Source: Tetradesmus obliquus (lineage: Eukaryota; Chlorophyta; Chlorophyceae; Sphaeropleales; Scenedesmaceae). Taken from it: a stretch of 64,000 nucleotides of DNA. How positions within the stretch are numbered: position 1 is the stretch's first letter; the number at the start of each line of letters is the position of its first letter. The stretch lies in assembly GCA_030272155.1 (NCBI GenBank), contig CP126206.1, positions 4,131,001-4,195,000 on the forward strand. Direction: 5' to 3'. Position numbers and translations under genes: made by a program. The notes beneath the pieces were generated by a model, which made no database searches, was not told where the DNA came from, and saw nothing but the letters and a program-made list of their open reading frames with translations. Of the stretch, positions 1 through 12,131 are shown in pieces.

Positions 1-59
1 CAAAACATGCAGCAGCCGGAACCTGCTGCTATGCAGCACCAGGGTGGGCTTCCTTTCGT

Positions 60-1345
60 GTGCTGCGGCTCACATAGAGTGCTGAGTTCCTGCACTCTGG
101 GTTGTGTTTGCCTGGGGCTTTGTTTTTTTTCATCCACGGGCAATGGGGCTGCACCCACCTAGAACAGTGTGTGCGCCCCTGTTCTTTGATTACTGTAATT
201 ATCACTGCTGCCGTAGCATGCTGAGATCCGCTGTGTTTGCCTGGGCTGTGTTTCTGATCCACTGGGCAAGGGGTTGCACCACTCAAGGGGGTGCACCACT
301 TGTAACAGTGTGTGCGTCCCTCTTTCCTTACTACTGTGAGTATTACTGCTGCCTTGGCATGCTGAGATCCGCTGTGTTTGCCTGGGGCTGTGTTTCTGAT
401 CCACTGGCCAAGGGGTTGCCACTTGCCACTTGCCACTTGCGTCCCAGGCTCCCAGTCTGTTCCTTGGGGCTGTGTCTTCCTTTATCCACGTGCAATTGGG
501 CTGCACCCACATAGAACAGTGTGTGGGTAACTGTTTCCTTACTACTGTGAGTATGACTGCTGCCTAGGCATGCTGAGTTCCTGAGGCATTGTGTTTGCCT
601 GGGGCTGCGTTTCCTTATCCAGCGGCCAAAGGGGTGCACCACTCAAAACAGTGTGTGCATCCCTGTTTTATTACTTCTGTGAGTATCACTGCTGCCTTAG
701 CATTCTGAGTTTCATCACGTTTGCCTGGGGCTGCGTTTCTGTATGCACTGGCAGTGGGGTTGCACCACTTGGAACAGTGTGCGCGTCCCTGTCTCTATAC
801 TATTATGAGTATCGTTACCGCTGCCCTGGCATGCTGAGGCACTGTGTTGCCTGGGGCTGTGTTTCCTTATCCAGCGGCCAAGGGGTTGCACCACTCAAAC
901 AGTGCGTGTGTCCCTGTCTTACTACTACTGTGAGTATTGTTGCCGTTGCCATGGCATGCTGGGGTTCATTGTGTTTGCCTGGGGCTGTGTTTCTGTATGC
1001 ACGGGCCAAGGGGGTGCACCACTCGGAACAGTGCGTGTGTCCCTGTCTTACTACTACTGCGAGTATTGTTGACGTTGCCATGGCATGCTGAGGTTCATTG
1101 TGTTTGCCTGGGGCTGTGTTTCTGTATGCACGGGCCAAGGGGGTGCACCACTCGGAACAGTGCGTGTGTCCCTGTCTTACTACTACTGCGAGTATGACTG
1201 CTGCCTTGGCTTGCTGAGTTCCTGAGGCATTATGTGTGCCTTGGGCTGTGTTTGCTGATTCACTGGTCAAGGGGGTGCACCACTCGGAACAGTGGTTGCG
1301 TCCCTGTTTTGTTACTTCTGTGAGTATCGTGGCTGCCTTGGCGGG
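60..1345. repeat. Satellite of about 127-bp units, roughly 10 copies
   Basis: A unit containing GTTTGCCTGGGGCTGTGTTT, then CAAGGGGTTGCACCACTC and GTGTGCGTCCCTGT recurs with the first motif near 107, 236, 377, 592, 719, 846, 972, 1101 and 1226, and a degenerate copy near 467. Spacing is mostly 125-129 bases. Copies are diverged and some are truncated. Open frames on both strands here follow the repeat and show no protein family. Confidence 0.9.
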
Positions 1346-1454
1346 CTGTGGTCCATGCAGTGGCCATATGAATGTCCTGCAGTGGGTGTGTTTAGAACCA
1401 GGGGGGGGGGGGAGCGTGTGCGTGCAGCAGCGTTTGAGCAGGCAGTGGCTGGAT

Positions 1455-1909
1455 GACGTGGCAGGGATGCCCTGTGGGGTGCAGCGGTTGACGTGGCAGG
1501 GATGCCCTGTGGGGTGCAGCGGTTGACGTGGCAGGGATGCCCTGTGGGGTGCAGCGGTTGACGTGGCAGGGATGCCCTGTGGGGTGCAGCGGTTGACGTG
1601 GCAGGGATGCCCTGTGGGGTGCAGCGGTTGACGTGGCAGGGATGCCCTGTGGGGTGCAGCGGTTGACGTGGCAGGGATGCCCTGTGGGGTGCAGCGGTTG
1701 ACGTGGCAGGGATGCCCTGTGGGGTGCAGCGGTTGACGTGGCAGGGATGCCCTGTGGGGTGCAGCGGTTGACGTGGCAGGGATGCCCTGTGGGGTGCAGC
1801 GGTTGACGTGGCAGGGATGCCCTGTGGGGTGCAGCGGTTGACGTGGCAGGGATGCCCTGTGGGGTGCAGCGGTTGACGTGGCAGGGATGCCCTGTGGGGT
1901 GCAGCGATT
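1455..1909. repeat. 35-bp minisatellite, 13 near-identical copies
   Basis: The unit GACGTGGCAGGGATGCCCTG followed by TGGGGTGCAGCGGTT repeats every 35 bases from 1455 with virtually no variation until the last copy. A run of G (about 1401-1412) sits just upstream. Because 35 is not a multiple of 3, the minus-strand open frame across it cycles through all three frames and gives a 35-residue repeat; I treat that as a repeat artefact. Confidence 0.95.
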
Positions 1910-2229
1910 GCAGCGCTCCCAGGCTGAACCCTAGCATGGAGCACCACAGCAGCAGCGTGATGCCGTGCAAGTATCCTCACAAGTACAGCTGATCTGCAGG
2001 CAGCTTTGTTTGTGAACGCTGCAAGCAGGCAGTGTTCGTGAGACAGATAAGCAGCCGTGAGGCATTGTGAGCGCAACGCGCCTGCACACCACACGCCTGG
2101 TGCTACTCATGCTTGCTGTATGTGCTGCCCTTTCTCTGCAATATTGTGCAAGTGTGTAAGAGTACTTGTGCTGCATTCCGCTTTTGCAACAGGGTGTCTT
2201 GCTCACTTGCTGTCCGCTGCGTCCTGCAG

Positions 2230-2316
2230 GAGTCGGCCCGCTGGCAGGTGGTGCTGCGCGCCCTGGCTGCGCTAGAGGCAGTGCTGCAGCGCGGCAGCAA
2301 CCAGGCCTGCGGCGAG
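2230..2316 (+). CDS. Possible isolated exon, VHS/ENTH-like helix (doubtful)
   Basis: Directly after an acceptor-like CTGCAG the plus strand reads ESARWQVVLRALAALEAVLQ and continues to RGSNQACGE before a GTGGCA donor. An amphipathic W..VLRAL..LEA.L pattern recalls helices of plant VHS/ENTH-type trafficking proteins, but this is inference from one short block. I could not find neighbouring exons that extend it with confidence. It may be a relic or a chance frame. Confidence 0.2.
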
Positions 2317-5300
2317 GTGGCAGTCATGTTTCAGTCATGCATTGTGTTCTACGCTGTGCACACACTTACTTCAAGTGATAAGTTCTGGTCTCCGACCATG
2401 CAGTCAACTTGTTGTGGCTCATAACGTCTGAGATGGTGCCAGGCCCACCTGTAACTACTATCCTCTTTACGCATTGCCGCAATGAAAGGCTTTCATCATC
2501 ACATCAACTGGTGATGATGCAGCATGCCAGTGGCTTCCCGGCCATGGCTCCAGCAAAAACTGTGAGTTGAGCTATGCAGCCAAGCAGAGCAGGCGCATGG
2601 TTGCGTGCTGCTTGCCCAACTGGCCGGCATCGCCAGCTACCAGGTGACCTGGTGTCTCTGTGCACTCTTGCTCACTGAGCACGTGTTGAACATGCCGGCC
2701 AGCGGCAGCTGGCATGCAGCCTGCAGGCGTGTGGCGCACGCAGCCATCCGACAAAGCCCATTTGATAGGCTGCGGCACACAGTAACTTACAAGTCATACC
2801 TATACACCTCCTTGATGCAAGCCAAGCTAAGCCAAGCACACCCTTCTGCAAAGTAAGCTAAGGCTCTATTGCTAACATGCCTGGGGCAGAACAGAAGCAT
2901 CTGGCGGTGTGCCAGGGAGGCTTTTACTGTCTGGTTGTGGTGCGATGCAGCAGCCTAGGGCGTGCTGTGCATCGTAGCAGCAGGTGTGCCTGATGACTGC
3001 AGCAAGCCGTGCTGCAAGCGCCACACCCGCTTCAGCAGCGCTGCATATCCCCAGCTGGGGGGCTCAGCAGCCTGCACTGTAGGCCTGTCGCGTAGCCAGT
3101 CTTATGCAGCTTCCACAGCTGAGTTGGACTAAAACCCCGCTAGATAAAGTATCGTTTGTCATCCGTAGCGCAGCAGCATCATGCTGCATTGTATGATACA
3201 CAAAAGCGGAGCTTCAGCTGGGACCGAAGCTTCTCAAGGGTGACGGCAGAAACCGTACGGCTGAAAATCCAGCCTCGAGCCTGCTCTCTGGCAGGCCTCA
3301 CAAAATAAAACCTGGCTTAAAACAGCATATGGTGGGTTGCATTGAGCTTCTAAGGCAAACATGCCAGACATGTGTAACCGTGATAGTCACCGTTAAAAAG
3401 TCCAGTTCTTATCCAGTGACGCCTATGGAACACCGCATGCAGATTCAAAAACCTAGACGATAACAATAAAACAGTGATAAACGGGCCGTGTTCGTGCCTC
3501 ATTCAGAAGTTCCGGGTACCTCGACCTGTAACATGCTTCTGTCAGTAACAATGCACGAAAGTATGCTCAAAAGGCGAACGAGAGAAATGTAGTTGCGGAG
3601 TGAGCGTTGTGAACAGGCAGTGAGCCAGTGCACATGGCATGGAGCCCGTTCGCTCTGCATTGCTTTGTGTGCTGTAAGGGCGCGGTATGCCGTTGAATTT
3701 TGTACAAGGTACTGTAAAACAGCCATGTTGTTGTTCATGACGCATTTGAAGCTTACTGTGGGTGGTTTGAGGCCTCAGGCCACAGTCATGGTCCCTTCCA
3801 GCTCAAGTGAGTGTCGCTGCCAGTGACTGGCAGCTGCTGGCAGCACATACTGTGCGACAGAGAACATATTCATCCCGAACCTAAAACAACAGGCAATCGC
3901 ATGGGTACTATAACCGAATATAATGCTCGTTTCATCTTTTTAGACAGCTTGACAAGTCAAGCTGCATGTCCCTCTACAACATAGGGAAGCTAGGCATGCG
4001 CCCGGCCATATAGAGAAATGTGCCGATTGCCCGGCCAGGCACGTCATGCATGCGTACACATGCACCATGGAAGCCAGCAGCAGTATCGTCTCTGGACTGC
4101 ATACAACTTGCCGTCTGTGGACTTCCCACTGCTGTACTCTGTTAGACATTGTTACGGCCCTGTGTATACATATGAGATACAACATGCATGCATTTTTACG
4201 GCCCTGTCCTTTGCTCTTCGTCGATCCCACTCCTTGATAGAGCGTAGACACCTTCAACTTTCAACATTGCTGTACAAGTGTTACAACACGTCTGAGCGCT
4301 GCACATGATGCAGGCCCACACAAGTGGCCTCAACACAAGGTTACTGCAGCAGAACCGCACATGATCAGCAGCGCCACACTGGTTTTCTCTGCGCCCAATT
4401 CTCTTTCTGAGGCATCGCTCAGCATCGCTTGCTAGCTGCAGGCAGCGTGCATGCTGCCTGAGCCTGCAGGGCAGCTGTCAGCTCTCTCACCGTGGTGACT
4501 GCGCTGGCAGCAACGGCAACCAGCAGCCTACAACATGCCAGGCAAAGATGGACACGCAGAAGCACGAAGTCGGCCGTTGCGTGGCACGCATCACGCAAGG
4601 CAGCCGTTTGCAAAAGGTTTGGTGCTGTTGTCAGTCAATCAATGCCGCTATTGTTCAGTGTATGCAAGTCTATATCCATAAGGCTGATGGCCTGCACGCG
4701 CAGCTGCATGCAGACATGTATAAGCGCGGCTCAGCAGCAGCCACGTCCTACAAGTGCGGGGCTTGGAATGTGATGCGTAATCAAATGTCATAACAAAACG
4801 CGTGTCTCCGAGACATGCAGCAAGCAACACGCAGTGTAGCTACTAGCTGCACAACGTCTGCTGGACATAGTCGAGTGCATTTGCCATGCCTGACAGCAGA
4901 GAGCCAAACAGACAGCCAGCGACCATCAGATTGCCGGCATGCCTGTGCCTGCAGCCTTGTGGGCCTCACTGGCTTTCCTCCCAGCATCAAGTACCAAAGT
5001 GAACTGCCAGCTGGCAGCCATTATTATACGCGGCATGCCGCCGGCAGGCCGTGCGGCGAGCAACGACGGCAACACACAGCTCCAACGGTCTCCTCATTAC
5101 GAAAGAAGTGCTTGAAAAACTTCACGCAGTGGCTCGAGCACAATGTGTTGCTGTTGCAGCATGCATGAGCCCCATGCTGTCATCATCACACATCATAGCA
5201 AGCCATACTCGACCTTCATATACTGAGGGAGCACATTGTGCTGAGCTGCCGCCACACCACACGCATGCCAAGGCTCTGCACAGGCTGCGCAGCTGTTGAT

Positions 5301-8300
5301 GAAACGACCCAGACTCGTCCACACGCAGCAGTTGAAAGCAGGCTGTAAAAATCGCTTGGAGGCCCTTCAGGGCAAAACCGAAACTAAAAATTCAGCGCTG
5401 AACTCATAGCTGACACACTGCCCGAAGGCATGTGCAGCGCACCGGCGCATTGGGTACGCGGAAGTCACGCGTATGTGACACATGCGTTGGTGCACAGTGC
5501 AAATGCAATAGTTCCTGTAGCAGAGCAGCCAGGCATTCTGCGCTGAAAGCATAGAATCCAACCTGAAAATCACTATACATCCATGTATCACTGGCAGCTG
5601 CTGCAGTGCAGCTGCAGCAGCCAATCAGCAAGCCAACATGTTTCCCCTCTGTCAAAGCGGCCAACACTTCTGGCCCAGGGGTTTGTGCACCCATGTTCTG
5701 CACATCAGGACTGCCCAGTTGACAGCTGGTCACAAAGAGCATGCACGAAACCTGAGCAACATGGAGCTGTGAACCTGCGCATGCAAGGCTCTTTGGGCCC
5801 AATTCGAAGGCTCCTTCAACACCTGCCATCAGCGTAGTGGCTGAGCAGAGTTGTGGCTGCCTGACCGTGCCCAGCCAGCGTGCGTGCAATGCTGACCAAT
5901 TGTGCGCGTACGACTGTAATCAAAAATGTCGCCAAGGCCATTTCTTTCCGAACAAAAGCGCAACACTAAAATGACGGAGCGGCAGAGTAGTTGAAGCACG
6001 TTGGATCCAGCAGCCATGTGCTGCAGCAAAATGGAACATGATCATAGTAACATCGCATCACCTGAACATGCAGTGCATGGCATGTTGCTGCTGCCCTGCA
6101 CATATACTGGAATTGACAGAGTGTGACAAGCAGCAAAGGTGCGCCAGGGCTCACACACTGGGCAGCGCTGTGCAGATAATCAAGGCGGGTTTACCACACA
6201 TCAGCACAACGCCTGGAGTGCTGCTGCCCCTCAGGCATCACAGATGACAGCACGCACGTCATGCCAACACCTGTCGATGGTTGTTTGACTGCAAGACACT
6301 GTCTCCCTCAGAGAGCACGCAGACTGATACACCTTCTCAGATCAAGATCACAGGCACACGCCAGCCAACCAGTCAGCGCAAGCCATTTGATTGCAGGCGG
6401 CACAGACATGTGCACACCGAAGAAGTCAGAAACAAAGCATCATTCTCGGCACTGCGTGCAGCACCAGAGCCCGCAAACAATGCAACAACAGTGCTTGATG
6501 ACACGCCGTAGGTTCTCTACATGCATGATGCAGCCAACACCTGCCTGCGCTCAAGGGCGCTTCATTGCTCAGCAGCAGGAAGGGGCTCAACGTGCCACTT
6601 CCATCATTCATGATGCATCATGTGTCATGCACACACGCGCTGAACAATGCCGTCACCAACACCCCAAACCTTCCGCCCGCCTGGCCCACACCAGCTGCCA
6701 CAGTGGCGGGCAGTGCACTAGTTTTTTTTCTGCACATCATGTCCCCACCTCAAATCTGCAACCAACCTGAACCACAAGTATCGGCAACAGCAGCCCCGAT
6801 GCACAATCAGCGGCCTCAACAACAGCAATGAGCGTGCTGCAGGCATGGTGACTGCGCTGCTTTCGTGCACGCCGCCGCCAGGTCACAGCCAACAAACAGC
6901 GCACATCATGTCAAGCACTGCTTGCATGACCCACAGCCCAACGCTGTGCAGGCATTGACTGGCTGCAGGCCTCCCACCCCACACGCTGTACAGCCCGGCA
7001 GATGCTCACGGTGGTCCACACGTGGAGCTATGCATGTTTGAATTGCCACAACGTTAGCACACTGTCGCTGCAAGTCGACTTACAGCCAAAAAAAGAATAT
7101 GCAGCCCAGCTGTTCACACACCAGGCAACAAGGTGGCCATGCTGGACGATGATGCACTGCAGACCGCTGAAGTTCAATGCCATGCGTCACGTGGCGCAGA
7201 GCATAAGTCGCCTTTCACCACAGGAAAAGCTAGCTGCAACAGGCGCAACAGCAAATCTGCCCAGGGTTCGTGAATGCACCAACAGCAGGAAGTCATCAAG
7301 CACACACGCTCGCCTGCCAACCAGCGCTTTGTGTGCTGATTGAATATATGCACAACACAAAACTGGAGAGGCTCTTTGTGCTGATGGATAATATCCACAG
7401 CAAATAACCTGGCCACCACAAGTTTGCCTGTCAATCAGCGCTCTGTGTGCTGATTGAGTATACCTGCTACCCATGCAGCTGCATGTCCCACGCTGCAGCC
7501 ACATCTGCACGGGCTGCAACACGAGGTGCAACCGCTGCAGATGACCACTGAGCCTATAACTGCGGATGCCACTAGCACCCTGCCGCCAGCCACACCAACT
7601 GTTGCACTGCTCACACGCCCAACACTCTGCAAAACTGTACAAGAGCACCCCAGCAGCAGCAGCAGCAGCAGCAATGGCTGCCTGGAGTGCATACAGCTGC
7701 CGTGCTGTGAAGAAAGCACAGCCGATTCACAGAAACCTCCGTACCCCGACCGATCGCAGCGGATGACCTCAAACTGCAGCCGGCATTGCTGGCTGACGTA
7801 TTACGCAATGACAGCTTAGCTGCCTGCACTGATGTGCACATTCTATTTGTGACGTCCAAGCCTGCGTATTATGTCTATTGCCCAGCGTTTGCTGCTCGAT
7901 AGCGCACATGTGAACTGCCAGCAGACAACGCTCACAGCAGCTGCCCCACTCAAACAACGATCAACCACCGCAATTTGCACAGACCAAGAAGCTTGAACAG
8001 CAGCCGCCGGGCACTGCTGCGGTGCTGTGCACCTTCAAACGAGACTAGCCGACGAGGGCATGCAGTCTGCTGCCATTGCATCGCTGCCCAGCATGCCATG
8101 ATCACCATCAGAGATTCAGAGAGGTACCTCTACCTGCACGCATCACTCGTGGCGAGAACAGGAGCGGCCTATGTCGCCGCACCAAGCATGCACCCATAGC
8201 GCTTGACCAACACCATTCCTCAGCATGCGTTCGTCTTGTGTTGCTGTGCGCAGTGGCCCATTCAACAGCATTGGGCCCGGCAGCTGCCAGCCCTGGGCAC

Positions 8301-8912
8301 AGCCACCCGAATAAGAGTAAAGGCAAGCACAGGCATGCGCCACTCCAGAAGTATCCCAGAGTCTGGCACATGCGCTGGCTTGAGCACAGTGTGTGCAGAG
8401 CACAAACAAATGTGTTGTCCATGTGACAGCAAGCAACGCCCGCAGCTGTTCAGACAGAGGGCTGCTGCTGTGACTTACTCACTGCTCACCAGCACGCACA
8501 ACCCTACACAACATTGACAGACACATATTATATGCAATGAAGCCTGCTTACGCCTGCTGTATCAACCAATCGATTCCACAATACGATCACTCTTCAGCCT
8601 AGCTAGCACACGGCAATTCCGCTGCCAACCATTTCAAGAGGCTCAACGCCAGCAGCGCAACATGCACATGTCAGCCTCCGCTAGGCCCTGCCAACGGCCC
8701 CATCCACACCCATCACATGCAGCCGCACCACACACCTGATGCTTGATGCCAACAATAGAACCATGCACAGCGTGTGCCGACACACCCCTCATTGCTCACG
8801 CCCACCACACACTGCCGCTCCCACACAAACCCCCGCCCTGCAAACTACTCCGACAAACCCACACGCCGCGCCACGCCCCAAGCACCACAGCCCATCACGC
8901 CGCGCCCGGCCC
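2317..8912. other. Gene-poor stretch, nothing recognised
   Basis: About 6.6 kb with only short open frames on both strands, none matching a family I know. Composition shifts from mixed (2.3-5.5 kb) to CA-rich on the plus strand (6-8.7 kb). No transposon termini, RNA gene or clear exon was found. The 3' untranslated region of the AP2-like gene probably occupies the right end. Confidence 0.5.
7311..7462. repeat. Direct repeat of about 38 bp, spacing 114
   Basis: The block around GTGTGCTGATTGAATATA (7311-7348) recurs as GTGTGCTGATTGAGTATA (7425-7462), with a poorer middle copy near 7370-7395. It gives a repeated peptide in minus-strand frames but no recognisable gene. Confidence 0.6.
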
Positions 8913-11699
8913 TCAGCGCCACTCGCCAGGCCCGGGCTGCCTCCAGGCCCCAGCCAGCCCGCCACTCGCCAGGCCCGCCACCAGCGCAGCAAACACGTCG
9001 CACACCGCCGCATCCGCCGCCACGCCGCCCGCCGCCTTGTGCTGCAGCCCTGCCAGCCAGCCGGCCAGCACCGCAGCCGGCAGCGCGGCCCCGGGCCCGG
9101 CGCCGCCCAACGCGGCCCCCAGCCCCAGCAGCGCCTCCAGCGCGCCCTCCACCAGCGCCAGCGCGCCGCTGCACTCCGCCAGCAGCGGCGCGCACCGCTT
9201 GCTGCTGCCGCCGGCCACCATGCCGCGCGCAATGTGGCCCATCAGCTCGCGCAGCAGCTGCATGGCGCTGGCGCTGCCGGGCAGCGGCTGGCCGTTATTG
9301 GCGTCCGCCTCCGCGCTGTGCTGGCGGCGCACCTGCGCGAGCCAGCTGGTGAGGTCGCTGAGCGCGTAGCGCCCGTTGCAGCGGTGCATGAGCGCCACCA
9401 TCAGCTGCAGCAGCTGCGCCACGCTGGAGCGGATGAAGGCCTGCACGTCGGCGATGCTGCTGGCACCGGCAATGCTGGGCGGAGGAGGCGCAGGCGCGGC
9501 GCGGCCCTGGCCAGCTGCGCCGGCAAAGGCAGCACGGCCTGCTGTTGAAGCTGACGCATGGCGGGCGGCTGCCGGTGCACCTGCTGCTGCTGCTGCTGCT
9601 GGCGCGCCACCTGGGTAGGGAGCCTGTTGCTGCTGCTGCTGAGGGATCTCCTGCAGAGATGCCCGCTGCGTCAGCATGTGCCAGTCCTCGTCGCCGATGT
9701 TCATTGCAAGTTGTGCCTGCTGCTGCAGCTGTTGCATGTACGCGGCTGGCCCTGCAGCAGGGCCGGTAGCAGTGCTGGCAGTCCCGGGGCTGCCCGAGGC
9801 ATTGCCTGCTGCTGCTGCTGCTGCTGCTGCTGGCCCCTCCTGCTGCCAGGGCATCATGCCGAAGGCCCATGCCATGCGGGCCGCCAGTGACAGCTGCCTG
9901 CCTGTGGGCTGCTGGCTGCTAGCAGCTGCCATGCCCAGCTGCTCAACAGGCACCTGCCCGCCGCTGCTGGTGTTGTTGCCCTGGCTGTCGCTGGAGCCGC
10001 TGAGGCTGCTGTGGCTACGCTCAAGACCGCCGCCGGGAGCAAAGACCGCTGCTGCTGGTGCTGCTGGTGCTGTTGCTGCGTACAGGTGAGCAGCAGAGGC
10101 GGGCGCAGGACCAGCCATGCCCTGCTGCATCTGTGCTCCGTGTAGTGGCTGGTGCGCTGCTGCGGCGCCGAACTCAGTTGCTGCTGCAACAGCAGCAGCA
10201 CTTGCGGCTGCCGCCGCCACCTCGCCTGCTGCTGCGCCCATGCATGCGGTTGCGACGGCGGCGGCAGCTGCTGCGTGGCCTGCACTGTTGTCGCTGAACA
10301 TGGCAGCTGGCGTTGGGGGTGCAGCGGCTGCATTGCCTGCTTGGTAGCACCCTGACCTATCCAGTGCGCGCATGTATGCTGCCATCATGGCAACGCTGGG
10401 GTAGGCAGGCTGCTGCGCCTGCTGCTGGTGTGCTGCAGGCTGCTGTTGGCGCTGGTGTGCTGCAGCCTGCTGTTGCTGCTGCTGGTGTTGCAGTGCTGCA
10501 GCCTGCTGCTGCTGGTGGTTGACGTGGTGTGCCGCAGCCTGCTGTTGCTGCTGCTGCTGCTGCTGCACATGGTGGTAGTTGTGTGCTACAGGCTGCTGCT
10601 GCTGCTGCTGCTGCTGGTGGGACTGGAACTGGTGTGGTGCAGGCTGCTGCTGCTGTTGGAAGTGGTGTGCTGCAGGCTGCTGCTGCTGGTAACTGTGGTG
10701 TGCGGCTTGCTGCTGCTGCTGCTGCGCTGGCTGGGCCTGCTGCTGCTCCTGGCCAGCTGGTGCCTGGCTGAACAGGTCCATGAAGCCGCCTGGCTCGCCC
10801 AGCAGGAAATCATCCTCAGCCGGCGCCGCACCGCCCAGCAGGGCCGCAAAGTCTGTCATGCCACTGTCCAGGCCAGGCAGCTGCTGCTCCTGGAAGGCAA
10901 ACTGCGCAGCAGCAGCCGCAGCAGCCTGCAGGGGGGGCTGCATGGCAGGCGGCGCTGCTGCTGCTGCTGCTGGCTCGTCTGCGTCGTCCTCCGATGCGCT
11001 GCCTGCAGCAGCAGCGTCTGCTGGGCCGTGCTCAGCCAGCAGCTTGCGCACCAAGGCGCGCACCTTGCTGAGTGCTGCAGCATCCTGCAGCTTCATCACG
11101 TTTGCAGCATAGTTGGTCTTGGCCCTGGGGCGTAGCTCGCGTATGGCTGCGTCGTATGCCAGGCGCGCCACGACCACGTCAGGGAACCTGCAGCAGCAGC
11201 AGGTTACCATCCAGGCAGGCAGGCAGGCAGGCAGCAGTGAGGTGAGCATCGCCAACAGCCAGTCCAGCAGATGCCAGAGGTCATATATGCAGATAAAAAA
11301 TTCAGATGGGCGCATTCAATCATAGCCAGCTGAATCGCAACGGCCACACGAAGCCCGCCCGGCGTGGGTGAAAGCGCGATGCAAGCTCAGCTCGAAGCCC
11401 TTTTCAGCACCGTCCTATGGATTCAGAGGAGTGAGTTATCATGAAACCTTGCAACAGACGTGCATGATCGCTGCTGAGTTGCCCGGCAGCAAAGAGTGTC
11501 CCATTCCCTCGTGCAGCCCCGCCCCGCACCTGCCAAGGAAGTGCGCTTTGCCCTTGTAGCACACGCGTGTCTTATAGAGGATGCAGTCTGGTTTGACCTC
11601 CTGGCTCACGCCAATGCCCCAGCCGTTGATCATCACTGCATTCTCAGCGACAGCGTGAGGGGCAAGGTCCGGGGCCGCCTGCTGAAACAGAGCTGCCAT
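8913..11699 (-). CDS. AP2/ERF-like DNA-binding protein, Gln/Ala-rich
   Basis: Two exons on the minus strand, 11699-11530 and 11187-8913, joined by a GT-AG intron in phase (AG|G gives Arg); total 814 residues. The first Met follows an in-frame TGA. Spanning the junction is YKTRVCYKGKAHFLGRF, then LAYDAAIRELRPRAKTNY, which matches the second half of an AP2 domain (strand, LG.F, then the A.AYD.AA helix, then NF/NY), at about residues 45-90. The usual YRGV start of the domain is weak or missing. The rest is long Gln and Ala tracts with a hydrophobic Ala/Leu-rich C-terminus. By family knowledge it would be a nuclear transcription factor; targets are unknown. Unlike other genes here its intron shows no exon copies. 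The gene is well supported; the AP2 assignment is moderate. Confidence 0.65.
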
Positions 11700-12131
11700 T
11701 GGCTGGTAAAAGCTGATTAAAGCTGCAATTGGTCAGGGTTTCCTGTATTCACGATCAGTTCATTGGGGCTGCCTACATGTGCTGGCTCACTACGTCCTAC
11801 AAGCCGTCTTAGCCTCAATGTGCGGCTGAATTACGTTCACAAAGACCCAGCGACTGTGGCCAGCGGCGTACAGCGTCGACGGTTTCGTCGTGTGGAGTAG
11901 GTGTCACCAACGCCCGACTCCCTAAAACACGGGCTGCACACATGGCGGGGCATTTTGCATAACCCAACAGTGAATCCGAGTGAAATTTTGGGTCTGCAAT
12001 GGGGTCTGGAAGCAGGCTCCACCGGTGACACCGCCCGGTGACCGGTTTCAGTAATCATCATGCATCAAGCTGCCAACCACGCCACGACAATGAGTACGAC
12101 TAGAATTAAGGACGCACTTGCTACTGATATG
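11700..12131. other. Intergenic, nothing recognised
   Basis: Lies 5' of the AP2-like gene and 3' of the truncated glucosyltransferase locus, both on the minus strand. It should contain the AP2-like promoter. I see no TATA box I would defend. Confidence 0.4.

Noticed and set aside
1312..2094. Minus-strand frames of 192-260 residues over the 35-bp minisatellite
   Set aside because: Open only because the unit has no stop in any frame; the peptide is the repeat itself.
8739..9548. Plus-strand frames up to 269 residues
   Set aside because: Antisense to the GC-rich 3' part of the AP2-like gene, which has the splice-supported frame.
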